DNA of 64,000 nucleotides from Lycorma delicatula (lineage: Eukaryota; Arthropoda; Insecta; Hemiptera; Fulgoridae), in NCBI RefSeq assembly GCF_047948215.1, contig NC_134460.1, positions 153,045,320 through 153,109,319 on the forward strand. Reading direction: 5' to 3'. The position numbers and the translations under genes are program-made. Below the pieces are notes generated by a model that did no database searches, was not told the origin of the DNA, and saw nothing but the letters and a program-made list of their open reading frames with translations. This document shows positions 11,872 to 24,008 of this stretch, piece after piece. Each line of letters opens with the position of its first letter. Positions within the stretch are counted from its first letter, which is position 1.

Positions 11872-11934
11872 TCTAGGGGACTGGAGCCCCCTAGATATAC
11901 GGTCGGGCGAACGAAGCGAATACTGACCAACTAG
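11872..11934. repeat. GC hairpin followed by CTAGT; possible transposon terminus
   Basis: TCTAGGGG (11872-11879) pairs with CCCCTAGA (11888-11895). A second weak stem GGTC/GACC (11901-11904, 11925-11928) is followed by CTAGT at 11931. Hairpin plus CTAG-T recalls a Helitron 3' end, but the spacing is loose. Confidence 0.3.
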
Positions 11935-13457
11935 TTATATTATTTCATATATATCATAGCGGAAGTACTTTAGTCGAAGTTGAATTTCTGTAAATTTTTT
12001 CCATAATTTTCTGGTTGTAAAGAATTAATCTAAATTTTTTTTTAATAAGAAAGTACATTTCGCAGTTTAATTTTAAACTCCACCGATTATCGGTAAAGTT
12101 CAGTAACATCGTTGATTTCTTCTGAATAAATTTTTTTTCTCACTAAAGGATTGTTTTATCAGGGTGGAATATCTTTCAACCCTTAATACAGGCCTAGAAA
12201 TAAGTAATTCCTAAATGTAGGAAATCTATAAATACTTATAACTTTTTATCGTTTAATCCTATAGACTTGAAACTTTTATTATTAATTCAAGAATAAATTT
12301 TATCGTAAATATAGTAAAAACACTCAGACACACTAATTTATTATCATAGGCAGGTTACTAGAATACTCGTATAGAAAAAGAATTGCTCTAAAACATTTTG
12401 GCAGGATAATTTCTTTAAAGATCATTACAGTAAAAATTATCTTGATTTTCAACTTTTATCGCCGAAATATTTAAACTTTAATTTCTATGTAAATTCCGAG
12501 TGCATCAACAGAATGCCAGGATTTTTTTGAAAGACATTTAATGTACGCTTGCTTTGTTAGTACTGTACAACGTTAGGTTATTAACAGAGTTTAGTTTCAG
12601 TAAAAAAAATTAAATTTACATTTTTCGTGGCGTAAATCTATTAAAATATGTAGTTATAAACTTTATTACTACAATGTTAGTCTATAACAAGAGCTGTTTT
12701 TAAGTACTTTGATAAGAATGAATCTTGAATTTAATAAAAAATTCCTTTTTCATTAATTTTATTTATTTCAATGTTAGTAAAAAGTAAGTAATAGTAAAAA
12801 GAACTATTATTTTTCATAAGAGAATAAATATAATCTTGACCCGGGTTAAGCTTTCTGTTATCTCGCATCGCTCTGTAATATTTATTGCATATGACGTAAC
12901 TCATAATATAAAATGTGTCGGTTAGCGTTTAATCGAGGTCATAAGTAGGAAAGAAATTAATTTTCATTCTATTTAACTTAATTCTTTTCCTACTTAACGT
13001 AACTTCTGTTTTAATTTTCTTCATTTTGCTTCGTTTATACCCGTTTATCTGAGCGATCTTGTACTGTATAAGCTTTACCATTCCTAGCAGTCGGTCCAGA
13101 AGTCGCGCCATCTAGAATTTGAAAATATACAGCAGGAATATCTAGGAAAATTATTGTTACGCCGTTGGTAACATTGAATATTTTTCAAAACGTGACATGA
13201 GAAGTGTGTCACGCGTTCTTTTGTGAGTAGAGGTATAAAATGAGTTTTTCGTCCTTTGGTTATCACTAGACAAATAAAAATGTTTTTCGTGTATGTCGAA
13301 TCGAAAACGGTGATTTTAAATAATTTTGGGATGCTGAATTCAAAACTGTTATCATAATTTCTGTATTACGTCACGGTTTTTTTTTAGATACATACGATTT
13401 ATTTACCAATAAATGTATTATCACTTTGAAATCAATATTTAACAGAATTATTATTTA
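11935..13457. other. AT-rich sequence without recognisable genes
   Basis: Only short ORFs of 60 codons or so on the minus strand near 12929-13266, with no family resemblance. Confidence 0.55.
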
Positions 13458-13459
13458 TA

Positions 13460-14818
13460 TACAGGTGATTCAAAGAAACGGGAAATTTTAAAAATTAAAT
13501 AACGTTAATGAAAAATTTTTTTAGTAAATGAATTTTATTTCATGTAATTGTACAAATGTTGCCATCTTAGTATACATACATTTTAGTTTATTTTTTAAAG
13601 ATGACATCTTGCAGGTGACCTCCTCTTCTACGTAAACACTCAACGAAGTCTCTTCGTTAAATTGTTCACGTAACATTGTTTGACGTAACATCTCAACTGG
13701 AATTTCCGCAATTGCTTCTCGGATCTTTGCCTTCAGTTCTTCCGTTGTAGCAGGTCTACTGTGGAACACTTTGCTTTTAAGGTAACCCCACAAAAAGTAA
13801 TCGCAAGCTGAGAGATCAGGCGATCTGGGAGGCCATCTAATGTCACCGTTTCGTGAAATGACACGTTGTCCAAACAATCGGCGTACAGCTGCCATCGATA
13901 TTCGTCCAGTATGTGACGTTGCTCCGTCTTGTTGAAACCAGACTGTGTTAAGAATCGGTGGAAATCTCTTTTGTTGTTCACAACAAAGGTTTCAAGCACG
14001 GCTACGTAACGAGCCGACGTCACTGTTATCGCAAGACCGTTGTCATCCTCAAACAAATAAGGGCCTATAACACCGTAAGATGACATAGCACACCACACGG
14101 TCACTTTCTGGCTGTGCAACGGACGCCGGTGTAGCTGCGTAGGATTTTCTTGTGCCCGGTATCTGAAATTTTTTTGCTCGTTAACAAATCCACTGAGGTG
14201 GAAATGCGCTTCGTCTGACATCCACAGTTCGTGCACAAACTCTTCGTTATCATTTATCTTCTGAAGCATTACGTTACAGAATTGTGCTCGCCCAACTGCA
14301 TCGTTCGGTTTCAGTTCCTGAACGATCTGCAACTTGTACGGATGGAACTGCAAGTCCTTCGCTAACATTCTTCGAATGCTTGAACTATGCAATTGTAAAG
14401 ATGCTGAGAGACGACGGATTGACCGATGTGGACTTCGTGTGACACCATCTTGTAAAGCTTGAACATTCTGTGGTGTACGGACGGTTCGCTCACGGCCTGG
14501 AGGTTTCTTTTTCATTGCCGAACCGGTTTCCTCGAAATTAGATATCCATTTGTTAATTGTAAGTGCTGATGGAACACGGTCGTGCCGTCCCAGATTAAAA
14601 TGACGGCGAAATTCTCTACGCGCTCCCTCCACACTGTCATTGTTTTTGTAAAACGCTTTGATAGCAAATGCACGTTGCGCACCACTCCAAGGATCCATGA
14701 TAACTAAATGGCAGGTTAGGTTAGAGAAGCTGGCGCCACTTATCAAGTGGTACCAATCGCCCACGGCTACCAACACAACTTTTTTTTTAAATTTCCCGTT
14801 TCTTTGAATCACTCTGTA
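13460..14818. mobile_element. DD41D-type Tc1/mariner transposon, nearly intact
   Basis: Full element of about 1359 bp. The left end reads TACAGGTGATTCAAAGAAAC (13460 on) and the right end, reverse complemented, reads TACAGAGTGATTCAAAGAAA. The inverted repeats continue to GGGAAATTT with a 2-bp indel. TA dinucleotides at 13458-13459 and 14819-14820 are the target duplication. It carries one minus-strand transposase gene with a single frameshift. Clean ends and few lesions suggest recent activity. Confidence 0.85.
13521..14698 (-). pseudogene. DD41D-type transposase, one frameshift
   Basis: The preferred start is the ATG at 14698 (MDPWSGAQR), because the second lineage at 34 kb also begins MEPW there. 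Residues 1-115 form a double helix-turn-helix DNA-binding region with a PPGRERTVRTPQNV linker. The first catalytic Asp is near residue 162 (WMSDEAHFHLSGF). The frame breaks between NNKR and the second Asp motif. The other frame then continues WFQQDGATSHT (second Asp) and PPRSPDLSACDYFLWG (third Asp). I count 41 residues between the second and third Asp. The C-terminus runs to 13521, about 30 bp inside the left inverted repeat. Total about 390 residues, the usual size. One base would account for the loss of frame. Confidence 0.85.
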
Positions 14819-14820
14819 TA

Positions 14821-15259
14821 TTCATTTAAGATTTATTTAAAACAACTAAATTTTTATTTATTCAAACACAGATAAATTGAAATACATTGATACAAATTTT
14901 TAAATTACCGTTTCTAAATGTCTAAATCAATGGAATCGTCTTGCCTTTAATTTTTTAAATACTTTAACAAATTTTTTCGCTTGTACGATGTTCGATCAGT
15001 TTCTCTAAACAAAAACAACAACAATAGTCGCCCATCGTTCCAGGACCCCATCTTCGTTGGTACCGATGCTCCACGATCAAGATATCCTGATTACTGCTCT
15101 CATTATTATTATTACTATTATCAATATTATTGTTATTGATTTATCATATTTTATTTAAGTTCCTAAACTAATAAATTTTAATTATATTAATATTTTTAAT
15201 TGTCAAACTCTCAATAACCTGATCGAACTGCGAACACGCGACACTATGTTAACTGTTCA
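14821..15259. other. AT-rich sequence, nothing recognised
   Basis: No ORF or repeat family identified; ATT trinucleotide-rich stretch near 15098-15140. Confidence 0.5.
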
Positions 15260-16260
15260 AGAAAAATAAAACTGTCTTTTGTGGGAGGCGGAAGTAAAGT
15301 CCGTAATTTTAGATCGATCTGAATATGGAAAAAAGCCACCACATGAAAATAATGTACGACGTCGGTTCGTGGAACTGTTCTCAAGGAAAAATGAACTGGC
15401 AGACCACCCGTTTAAGACGAAACTGTCGAACGAATTAGACAATCTGCGATCAGAAGTCCTAACAAATCCATTTCTCATCGAAGCCTCGAGTTAGATATTA
15501 CGAAAACAACAATTCACAAAGTTTTACACAAAAGACTGAAATGACAATCATGTAAAATCCAGCTACTGAAGGAATTCAAATCTGACGATTGAGAAAAAAC
15601 TTTACGATTTTTCTGTTTAAATTTTCCACAAAATTTATGAAAAAGAATCATTTTTAGACGATATAATTTTTACGGATAAAGTTACATTCCATATTAATGG
15701 GTGCGTTAACAGACACGATTCACGAATATGGGGACGTGAAACCACATGTAATTTTTGAGAAACGACGCGACAAGCCTAGTTAATGTCTGATGTGGTATGA
15801 TGAAAAATCGTTTAATCGGGCCTTTTTTCTTCGCTGAAAAGACTATTAATGGAAAATTTATCTCTATGTGTTAAACAAATTACTGTTTTTTTCTACTGGA
15901 TGAACTCGAAAACATATAACGAATTCATTGCCAACAAGATGGCGTACCTCCGCGCTTTAATGGATTCGTCAGCCAGGCTTTAAACGGAAAATTAAACACG
16001 ATAGATAGGTCGGCAAGGAACTATACCCTGGCCTCCAAGAAGTCCAGCAATAACACCTTGCTATTTTTTCTTATGGGGCTATGTAAAAATATTATTTATT
16101 CGCAAAAAAAATACGCGGTCTACGTCACTTAAATGGAAGGATTAATGAAGCGATTGTAACCGTAACAGAAGAATACTAATTCGGATACGGGCAGAAATTG
16201 AGTGTCGATTGGACATTTGCCGAGCGAATATTAAAATTTATTAGTTATTTAAAAGAAACT
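15260..16260 (+). pseudogene. Decayed mariner-type transposase (DUF4817-like)
   Basis: An open N-terminal segment at 15279-15494 contains VRRRFVELFSRKNEL. Broken frames follow. IIFTDKVTFHINGCVNRHDS near 15660-15720 holds the first Asp, HCQQDGVPPRF near 15930-15960 the second, and a PWPPRSPAITPCYFFLWGYV-type string near 16030-16090 the third. In that last string both Asp codons are lost (PDL to PAI, D to Y). Many stops and frameshifts. No terminal repeats were seen. It belongs to the same broad family as the 13.5 and 34 kb elements but a different subfamily. Confidence 0.75.
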
Positions 16261-16641
16261 GTTTGAGACGACAAATTCGATAAACATCAACTGTATCTAT
16301 TTTTGTTTCATTTAATCCATGTTCAAAACCCGACCGTTCTTTTACGAAGACTGTACAAATGTGTCATATTAGTAATCGGATGATGTCATTATTAGATAGT
16401 ATACAAGCCCTGCCCGCCCGTCCCGCCCAAGGCAGCCGACAGTTCGGTTAACGATGACCGGAAAACCTTCAGCTCGCATAGTGTACAGTAGTTGTATATG
16501 AATGATTCGCTAACCGGATGAAAGTTTGCTAAAACTAAGCTTGGTAAGCAGATTGCATGATAATTTATTATCAGCTCCGGCCGTCAATATTGTACGTATA
16601 AAGCATAAAATTGAAGTGTTTTAAAGTTTCCTCATTCTGTC
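16261..16641. other. Short unassigned region
   Basis: 16395-16440 has an unusual C-rich run (CCCGCCCGTCCCGCCC). No gene recognised. Confidence 0.5.
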
Positions 16642-16651
16642 ATGAGATTTT

Positions 16652-18009
16652 TTTTTTTTTTTTGTCTTCAGTCATTTGACTGGTTTGATGCAGCTCTCCA
16701 AGATTCCCTATCTAGTGCTAGTCGTTTCATTTCAGTATACCCTCTACATCCTACATCCCTAACAATTTGTTTTACATATTCCAAACGTGGCCTGCCTACA
16801 CAATTTTTCCCTTCTACCTGTCCTTCCAAAATTAAAGCGACTATTCCAGGATGCCTTAGTATGTGGCCTATAAATCTGTCTCTTCTTTTAACTATATTTT
16901 TCCAAATGCTTCTTTCTTCATCTATTTGCCGCAATACCTCCTCATTTGTCACTTTATCCACCCGTCTGATTTTTAACATTCTCCTATAGCACCACATTTC
17001 AAAAGCTTCTAACCTTTTCTTCTCAGATACTCCGATTGTCCATGTTTCACTTTCATATAAAGCGACACTCCAAACATACACTTTCAAAAATCTTTTCCTC
17101 ACATTTAAATTAATTTTTGATGTAAACAACTTATATTTCTTACTGAAGGCTCGTTTAGCTTGTGCTATTCAGCATTTTATATCGCTCCTGCTTCGTCCAT
17201 CTTTAGTAATTCTACTTCCCAAATAACAAAATTCTTCTACCTCCATAATCTTTTCTCCTCCTATTTTCACATTCAGCGGTCCATCTTTGTTATTTCTACT
17301 ACATTTCATTACTTTTGTTTTGTTCTTGTTTATTTTCATGCGATAGTTCTTGCGTAGGACTTCATCTATGCCGTTCATGGTTTCTTCTAAATCCTTTTTA
17401 TTCTCGGCTAGAATTACTATATCATCAGCAAATCGTAGCATCTTTATCTTTTCACCTTGTACTGTTACTCCGAATCTAAATTGTTCTTTAACATCATTAA
17501 CTGCTTGTTCCATGTAAAGATTAAAAAGTAATGGAGATAGGGAACATCCTTGTCGGACTCCCTTTCTTATTACGGCTTCTTTCTTATGTTCAATTGTTAC
17601 TGTTGCTGTTTGGTTCCTGCACATGTTAGCAAAATTGTTCTTCTATCTCTGTATTTGAACCCTAATTTTTTTAAAATGCTGAACATTTTATTCCAGTCTA
17701 CGTTATCGAATGCCTTTTCTAGGTCTATAAACGCCAAGTATGTCGGTTTGTTTTTCTTTAATCTTCCTTCTACTATTAATCTAAGGCCTAAAATTGCTTC
17801 CCTTGTCCCTATACTTTTCCTGAAACCAAATTGGTCTTCTCCTAACACTTCCTCCACTCTCCTCTCAATTCTTCTGTATAGAATTCTAGTTAAGATTTTT
17901 GATGCATGACTAGTTAAACTAATTGTTCTGTATTCTTCACACTTATCTGCCCCTGATTTCTTTGGTATCATTACTATAACACTTTTTTTGAAGTCTGACG
18001 GAAATTCCC
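16652..18009 (-). pseudogene. RTE-like LINE, 5'-truncated copy 1
   Basis: Minus-strand 3' half of a LINE reverse transcriptase ending in a T-run on the + strand. 17971-17597 encodes the finger/palm start (LAFIDLEKAFDNVDW). After a frameshift near 17620, 17624-16668 is one frame with a single TGA at 17169. It contains VRQGCSLSPLLFNLYME, the catalytic RFADDIVILAE, YLGSRITKDG and a C-terminal domain ending RESWRAASNQSND. Flanking imperfect 10-bp duplications (16642-16651 and 18010-18019, A-Y-GAGATTTT) bracket it. RTE assignment comes from the general C-terminal pattern and is moderate. Confidence 0.85.
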
Positions 18010-18019
18010 ACGAGATTTT

Positions 18020-18989
18020 ATCAAATTTTATTAAACTGCCCTTATGAATCAGTTTAGTTGTAAAAATGTTCTAAATAATATTTTTTTCCACTATTTCTGG
18101 AAATAAAAATTAGGGAAATCTACTTTTTTACTTCCTTGTACGAAGTAAACGAAGTTTTGTGATCGCGAAAAATTTCGGTTTTCAGATTTCATCGGAAATA
18201 TCAATTTTGATCATCCCTGAATCCATTTTCACCAGTTTCGGTGTGACGTCTGTACGTATGTTAACTCAAAAACGATTAGCCGTAGGATGTTGAAATTTTG
18301 AATTTAGGACTGCTGTAACATCTACATGTCCCCTTTTGATTGCAATCGACTGAACCAAAAGTGTCCAAAAAAGCTCAAAATCAAAAAAAAAATTTGATTT
18401 TGGACTTTTTCTTAACTGCGGTTATAAGCCCTCATTGAGAACTTTTCAACGATGTATCGTCGTCATAATTGGTACTTATTTTCATTGGTTCCAGAGTTAT
18501 ATACAAATGAAGTTTTAATTAATAAAATATTTGGATCTTATAAAATGAAGGCATATCGGTTCCAATCAGACTTCGACTCTTTTTTTTAACTTTTTTTTTA
18601 TTTTATATTTATTGATTTATTAATAAATTATTAACCTACGAAAAAATCTTTATAATAAAAAAAATTCAATTAATAACAATAAAAAAAGAAAAATTATCAG
18701 AAATTAATGGAATAATTTGTACTTTTATGTACTTTTCATTTAAAAAAAAAAAAAGTGTATATGTAATTTAACAGGCGTACAAGTAAGTAATGTGGTGTCC
18801 ACATCAGATTTGGTGCAACATCTGATTATTCGTTTTTGTTTTCATTTTGTTGATTGTTGCATCATAATAATTTTAAAAAATATAGTATTATATAGATATA
18901 ACGCATACATTTATTTAGAGTAATAAAGGGATTTTTACTCTATCCTAATATATCTGGAAAGATTGTTGTATTAATAATTGTATAAATAT
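18020..18989. repeat. Spacer between inverted LINEs; unclassified interspersed repeat
   Basis: No protein. 18110-18560 has the wording of a dispersed non-autonomous element (ACGAAGTAAACGAAG, a self-complementary TTTGATTTTGGAC segment). 18590-18830 is related to 20560-20830 on the other side of the next LINE, sharing GTGTATATGTAATTTAACAG. Confidence 0.45.
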
Positions 18990-18998
18990 TTGATGTTA

Positions 18999-20462
18999 GT
19001 TGAAAGGCTCCTGGAATAGACGGAATACCTGTAGAATTACTGCGCAGTGCAGGCGAGGAAGCGATTGATAGATTATACAAACTGGTGTGTAATATTTATG
19101 AAAAAGGGGAATTTCCGTCAGACTTTAAAAAAAGTGTTGTAGTCATGATACCAAAGAAAGCAGGGGCAGATAAATGTGAAGAATACAGAACAATTAGTTT
19201 AACTAGTCATGCGTCAAAATCTTAACTAGAATTCTATACAGATGAATTGAGAGGAGAGTGGAAGAAGTGTTAGGAGAAGACCAATTTGGTTTCAGGAAAA
19301 GTATAGGGATAAGGGAAGCAATTTTAGGCCTCAGATTAATAGTAGAAGGAAGATTAACGAAAAACAAACCGACATACTGGGCGTTTATAGATCTAGAAAA
19401 GGCATTCGATAACGTAGACTGGAATAAAATGTTCAGCATTTTAAAAAAATAAGGATTCAAATACAGAGATAGAAGAACAATTCCTAACATGTACTGGAAC
19501 CAAACAGCAACACTAACAATTGAAGAACATAAGAAAGAAGCCGTAATAAGAAAGGGAGTCCGACAAGGATGTTCCCTATCTCCGTTACTTTTCAATCTTT
19601 ACATGGAACTAGCAGTTAATGATGTTAAAGAACAATTTAGATTCGGAGTAACAGTACAAGGTGAACAGATAAAGACGCTACGATTTGCTGATGATATAGT
19701 AATTCTAGCCGAGAGTAAAAAGGATTTAGAAGAAACAATGAACGCCATAGATGAAGTCCTACGCAAGAACTATAGCATGAAAATAAACAAGGACAAAACA
19801 AAAGTAATGAAATGTAGTAGAAATAACAAAGATGGACCGCTGAATGTGAAAATAGGAGGAGAAAAGGTTATGGAGGTAGAAGAATTTTGTTATTTGGGAA
19901 GTAGAATTACTACAGATGCACGAAGCAGGAGCGATATAAAATGCCGACTAGCACAAGCTAAACAAGCCTTCAGTAAGAAATATAATTTGTTTACATCAAA
20001 AATTAATTTAAATGTCAGGAAAAGATTTTTGAAAGTGTATGTTTGGAGTGTCTCTTTATATGGAAGTGAAACTTGGACGATCGGAGTATCTGAGAAGAAA
20101 AGATTAGAAGCTTTTGAAATGCGGTGCTATAGGAGAATGTTAAAAATCAGATGGGTGGATAGTGACAAATGAAGAGGTATTGCGGAAAATAGATGAAGAA
20201 AGAAGCATTTGGAAAAATATAGTTAAAAGAAGAGACAGACTTATAGGCCACATACTAAGGCATCCTGGAATAGTCGCTTTAATATTGGAAGGACAGGTAG
20301 AAGGAAAAAATTGTGTAGGCAGGCCACGTTTGGAATATATAAAACAAATTGTTAGGGATGTAGGATGTAGAGGGTATACTGAAATGAAACGACTAGCACT
20401 AGATAGAGAATCTTGGAGAGCTGCATCAAACCAATCAAATGACTGAAGACAAAAAAAAAAAA
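18999..20462 (+). pseudogene. RTE-like LINE, 5'-truncated copy 2 (longest)
   Basis: Begins inside the reverse transcriptase with PGIDGIPVELL near 19010. It passes MIPKKAGADKCEEYRTISLT, a frameshift near 19220, DQFGFRKSIG, AFIDLEKAFDNVDW, a stop at 19450, VRQGCSLSPLLF and RFADDIVILAE near 19680. It continues through YLGSRITTD, SLYGSETWTIG and a frameshift near 20160, and ends RESWRAASNQSND at 20444. An A-run follows. TTGATGTTA is duplicated at 18990-18998 and 20463-20471. About 97 percent identical to copy 1 over the compared 3' stretch, but in opposite orientation. Confidence 0.9.
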
Positions 20463-20471
20463 TTGATGTTA

Positions 20472-20830
20472 ATAACTAATATTTTAGCAATTGAGTAACT
20501 GTCCACTTAATTAAAGAATTGGAAGATCATATTTCACTTTCAAATGAAATAAGTTTAAATGAGTGCAGCAAAAAATGTGTATATGTAATTTAACAGGCGC
20601 ATATGGAAGTCATATGATGTTTATATCAGATTTTTTTTTTTTTTTTAATTTAAATATATCGATTTATTAATGATTATTAACCTCTGATTGTAAAAAAAAA
20701 TTACGATAAATAATAATTCAACAATAACAATAAAACAAATATGAAGTTTTTAATGAAATAAAATTTATGTACGCTTTCATTTAAAAAAAAAATTGTGTAT
20801 ATGTAATTTAATAAGCGTACAAGGAATCAG
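20472..20830. repeat. Diverged tandem repeat units
   Basis: GTGTATATGTAATTTAA with a following GCG-TA motif occurs at 20577, 20794 and, beyond the LINE, at 18754. The two downstream units are about 217 bp apart. T-runs and AAT-rich filler lie between them. Confidence 0.5.
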
Positions 20831-22515
20831 ATTTTTTTAATTTTCGCTGTTAAATAAGTTAGGGAAAATGAAAATAGAAAAAATCACTGTAATATGTTTA
20901 TTCAGTAACTTTCTGTTTATATAAAAATTCTCCTGAGCCCTACTATTACTTGATTATTTTTAAACCATAAAAAGTGGGAATCCTTAAATATATCTCTTTT
21001 TTTCTAAATAAAAATAATCCGATCCGCGGCTTCGTTCGCGTCCGATTTTGTCTTTGTGCCTAGAATAAGTTTTCAAACAAACATTACATTTTTCGTTAAA
21101 ATCCTACCGTAATTTAAAGGTTGATGTTTTAGTGGCAAAATCGGCAAGTTTGTCTATTATGGTTTTCTGAAATTTCATCTTTCTGCCTTTATTTTTGGAA
21201 TGTTCGTACACTGCCGACTTCAATGAGTTGACCGACTCATTGCGGACAATGTGTACTTTTAGACGCGTATAAAACGCTACAAAAACTTTATCTGAGAACT
21301 TCTACGTAATTTACATTAGCGGATTTTCCTTTAAGTCATAGAATGACCGAAGGTTAAGCGAGCTCAATCTGCAAAACTGTTCAGGAGAGAAGAAATCTTT
21401 CCTTACATTATTGCCGCCACCTTTAGTGTCTGCCCCTAGGACTTCTTGATAGATATGGTAAAACATGACTTTAGGGGAAACCGTATTCTGATGGTACCGA
21501 CTCTCCTTAGCCCCGATCGATTAGCACTGTAGACTTGATGGCATTCTGTGGAAGACTTACTCGCAATTTAATGCCGTTACAGAGATTTAGTGGTTTGGAT
21601 TTGTGTAAAACTGTGAAGCACGTGTCAGTTTGTTTTTAAAAGAAAAGTCTAAATACCGATTGTCACGATTGTGATACATTCGGCTCCTAAGATATAAATT
21701 CATAAGAACATTTGTCTTCCTTTCACCCCCTAATAGGCGACATTTTTTAAAATCTTTTCTTAGTTGGTCTGTGCGTTAATGAGTCAGCCAGTCAGAATAC
21801 TTTGTTTTACATTTATGTATATATATATATGTATACATAGTCATTACAGCAAATGTAATAAAAAAAGAAGTTGAATAAGTTGATTTTTATGTAGGAAATA
21901 TCCAATTAAATGTTAACGATTTGATTTAAATGAGTTTGATTTTTAATTATACTTCCTTTTTTTTATAATTTTTTTTTTCATTTTCTATAAACCTTTTTTG
22001 TCGTTTTATTTTTGTTCGATAGCAACAAAAAAAACGTCATTAATCTACAAATCTTTACCGTGAATCATTATCCTTGGATGAATAACACTAGGTATTTCTG
22101 TTGACAAATGACCTACATTGGGCATTTTGTACTGAATTTAATCGATTTCGCTCTACGAAAACGATATTAAAATTAAGTATAAATCAGAATTCTCGATTGT
22201 AATCGATTGCGGAAGGTTCATCCAGAACTAAAAATAATCTTACTGTAAACGTTTTTCATATTGTTTTTCAGGGACACCGGATATTTATTACTGATAAATG
22301 TCGAGGAAATACTTCCATCGTATTTCATCCGTTATTTTATTATTTTTTTAATATTTTTGTGCAATTTCCTATTCTTAAATTTTTAAATGCACTATACTAT
22401 AAGGTTAATTAATAATAATATAAAAAATAATTAATAATTTAATAATTAATAAGTAATTAATTAATTTATTAATAATTAATAATATTATAATTTATAATAA
22501 AAAAATTTATGTATG
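20831..22515. other. No gene recognised
   Basis: Mixed AT-rich sequence. 21000-21780 is less AT-rich and CpG-containing, with short ORFs only. A short TA run lies at 21821-21832. Confidence 0.5.
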
Positions 22516-22670
22516 TATATATATATATATATATATTTTTTTTTTTTTTGATGATATCGCCACATAAGCTTGAAGCGTATGTGTGGAATTTGTAAATGGA
22601 ATTCTGTAGGGGATGAAACCCGGGACCTCCGAGTTCAAATCCGCGTCAGACATGGCATTTATTAAACTTG
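22516..22670. repeat. TA microsatellite and possible tRNA-like SINE scrap
   Basis: TA repeat at 22516-22537, then a T-run. 22612-22670 (GGACCTCCGAGTTCAAATCC followed by a CAGACATGGCATTT string) resembles the T-arm of the tRNA-Glu-like SINE heads at 42.4 and 50.8 kb. Short and uncertain. Confidence 0.3.
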
Positions 22671-22687
22671 TACGAAGAGTACCCGAC

Positions 22688-23113
22688 TCAACCTAACGAT
22701 CTCAAATTATCTGTTTTGCATACAAAGCGGCCAAAAATTAAAGATAGAGAATTACCATTTAAGTAGTCACTTTTGAAGAAATTTAATTCGTTGCACTGTA
22801 AGTCGGCCGCAGAATGTAATTCGAATAAATAATCCTGCAATAGCTGCAATTTAAAACGAAGTATTTTTTGTGTAAAAGGTCGCTTGGCGTTTGTAATTTC
22901 CCTCTTTAACATCAAGGGTGAACTACTCCAAAATTTCATAAAAAACTGAAAACGTGTTTGGTTTATAATTGAATCACAGACGCATAAAATGCCAAAAGGA
23001 TGGGTGTAAATTAATATATATGTTATATATACCCTTCTTCCGTCATATAAAATGTTATTAAACCCTCTTCTGGTATTTATGTAATTAATGAACGAGTCGT
23101 CTCTTAACGACAT
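22688..23113 (-). other. Unrecognised 141-codon open frame
   Basis: The longest open frame not explained by a TE. It starts MSLRDDSFINYINTRRGFNN, has a hydrophobic middle and ends at 22688. I recognise no motif, signal peptide or family. In DNA this AT-rich an ORF of this size can arise by chance, and there are no obvious splice or polyadenylation features. I do not call it a gene. Confidence 0.15.
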
Positions 23114-23991
23114 ATATTTTTCAAGGATAACAAATTAATACGTTTCTAAAAAATCTTCTTACTTAAAACATGTAAATAGCAATTAATTATCTAGATCACA
23201 CTTAAATCGATTAATATTGTTAATTCACGCGAACTTTTCTTTTCAATTATTACTCGTCGTAGACGTGGACGTTTTCATGCGTATAAGATATCGGTGTTTT
23301 AGAAATTCATACTAATAGCGTTACATGGATCCTAATTATATGAATAATAACCGACGTGCTTATTAAAGTTGTAGACGGACAATTACTACCAATTGTAGCA
23401 ATTGACCTGAGACCACGAAATTAATATTTAACCGGGAACAGTGGCGTGCGCCTTTTTTTATTATTATAAATTTCATGTAAAAATTATCATAGTCTAATTT
23501 AGATTTATTTGTTGAAATAAAAATTGAATAATCCATATAACCTCTATCATGTAGATCTTTTAGTTTAAACCACAATTAATGAACATATTAGGTTATTTCA
23601 TCGCTAAATTTGCTAAAATTTAGTGAATTAATTACTTAATTAAGGCAATACTTAATTACTTATTAAGTAATATCAAATCTGAGGTTCAAGCGAAGTTGCA
23701 CCCGTTAAATTTCTCTACGAGTGAATGAAGTTCATCAGAAACCAGTCCGAATAGTCGGCTAAGTGTTTTACGATAAACAGCATTACTCTAAGAGAAATTC
23801 GACCTGTTTAGCAAGATCTTCAGTGTTACTTGATTCGGCCCTCCGAATCTACAATTCGGAGGGCCTGGCATGGCGGATGTACAAAAAATAAATCGAGATT
23901 TTAATTTATTATATCCCTTGCATGAGTGCACAGTATTGATTTAATGCTAAAATCGAAGAGCGAAAAGGACAGTCGTAGTTGCGCGCACGGC
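23114..23991. other. No gene; contains a strong GC hairpin
   Basis: AT-rich. A perfect hairpin lies at 23837-23865: GGCCCTCCGAAT, loop CTACA, ATTCGGAGGGCC. It stands out in composition from its surroundings. Confidence 0.6.
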
Positions 23992-24008
23992 AGTAGATCG
24001 ATTACCTA

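Noticed and set aside
11872..11934. Definite Helitron 3' terminus
   Set aside because: Hairpin and CTAGT are present, but spacing is off and no 5' TC end or Rep/helicase coding was seen; kept as a weak repeat call only.
16642..17909. + strand ORFs rich in Phe, Ser and Leu at 16642-16989 and 17550-17909
   Set aside because: Antisense to the RTE-like reverse transcriptase; composition and position mirror the real minus-strand frame.
22688..23113. 141-codon ORF as a novel gene
   Set aside because: No motif, no codon or splice evidence, and AT-rich DNA makes a chance ORF of this length plausible; listed only as an unrecognised frame.
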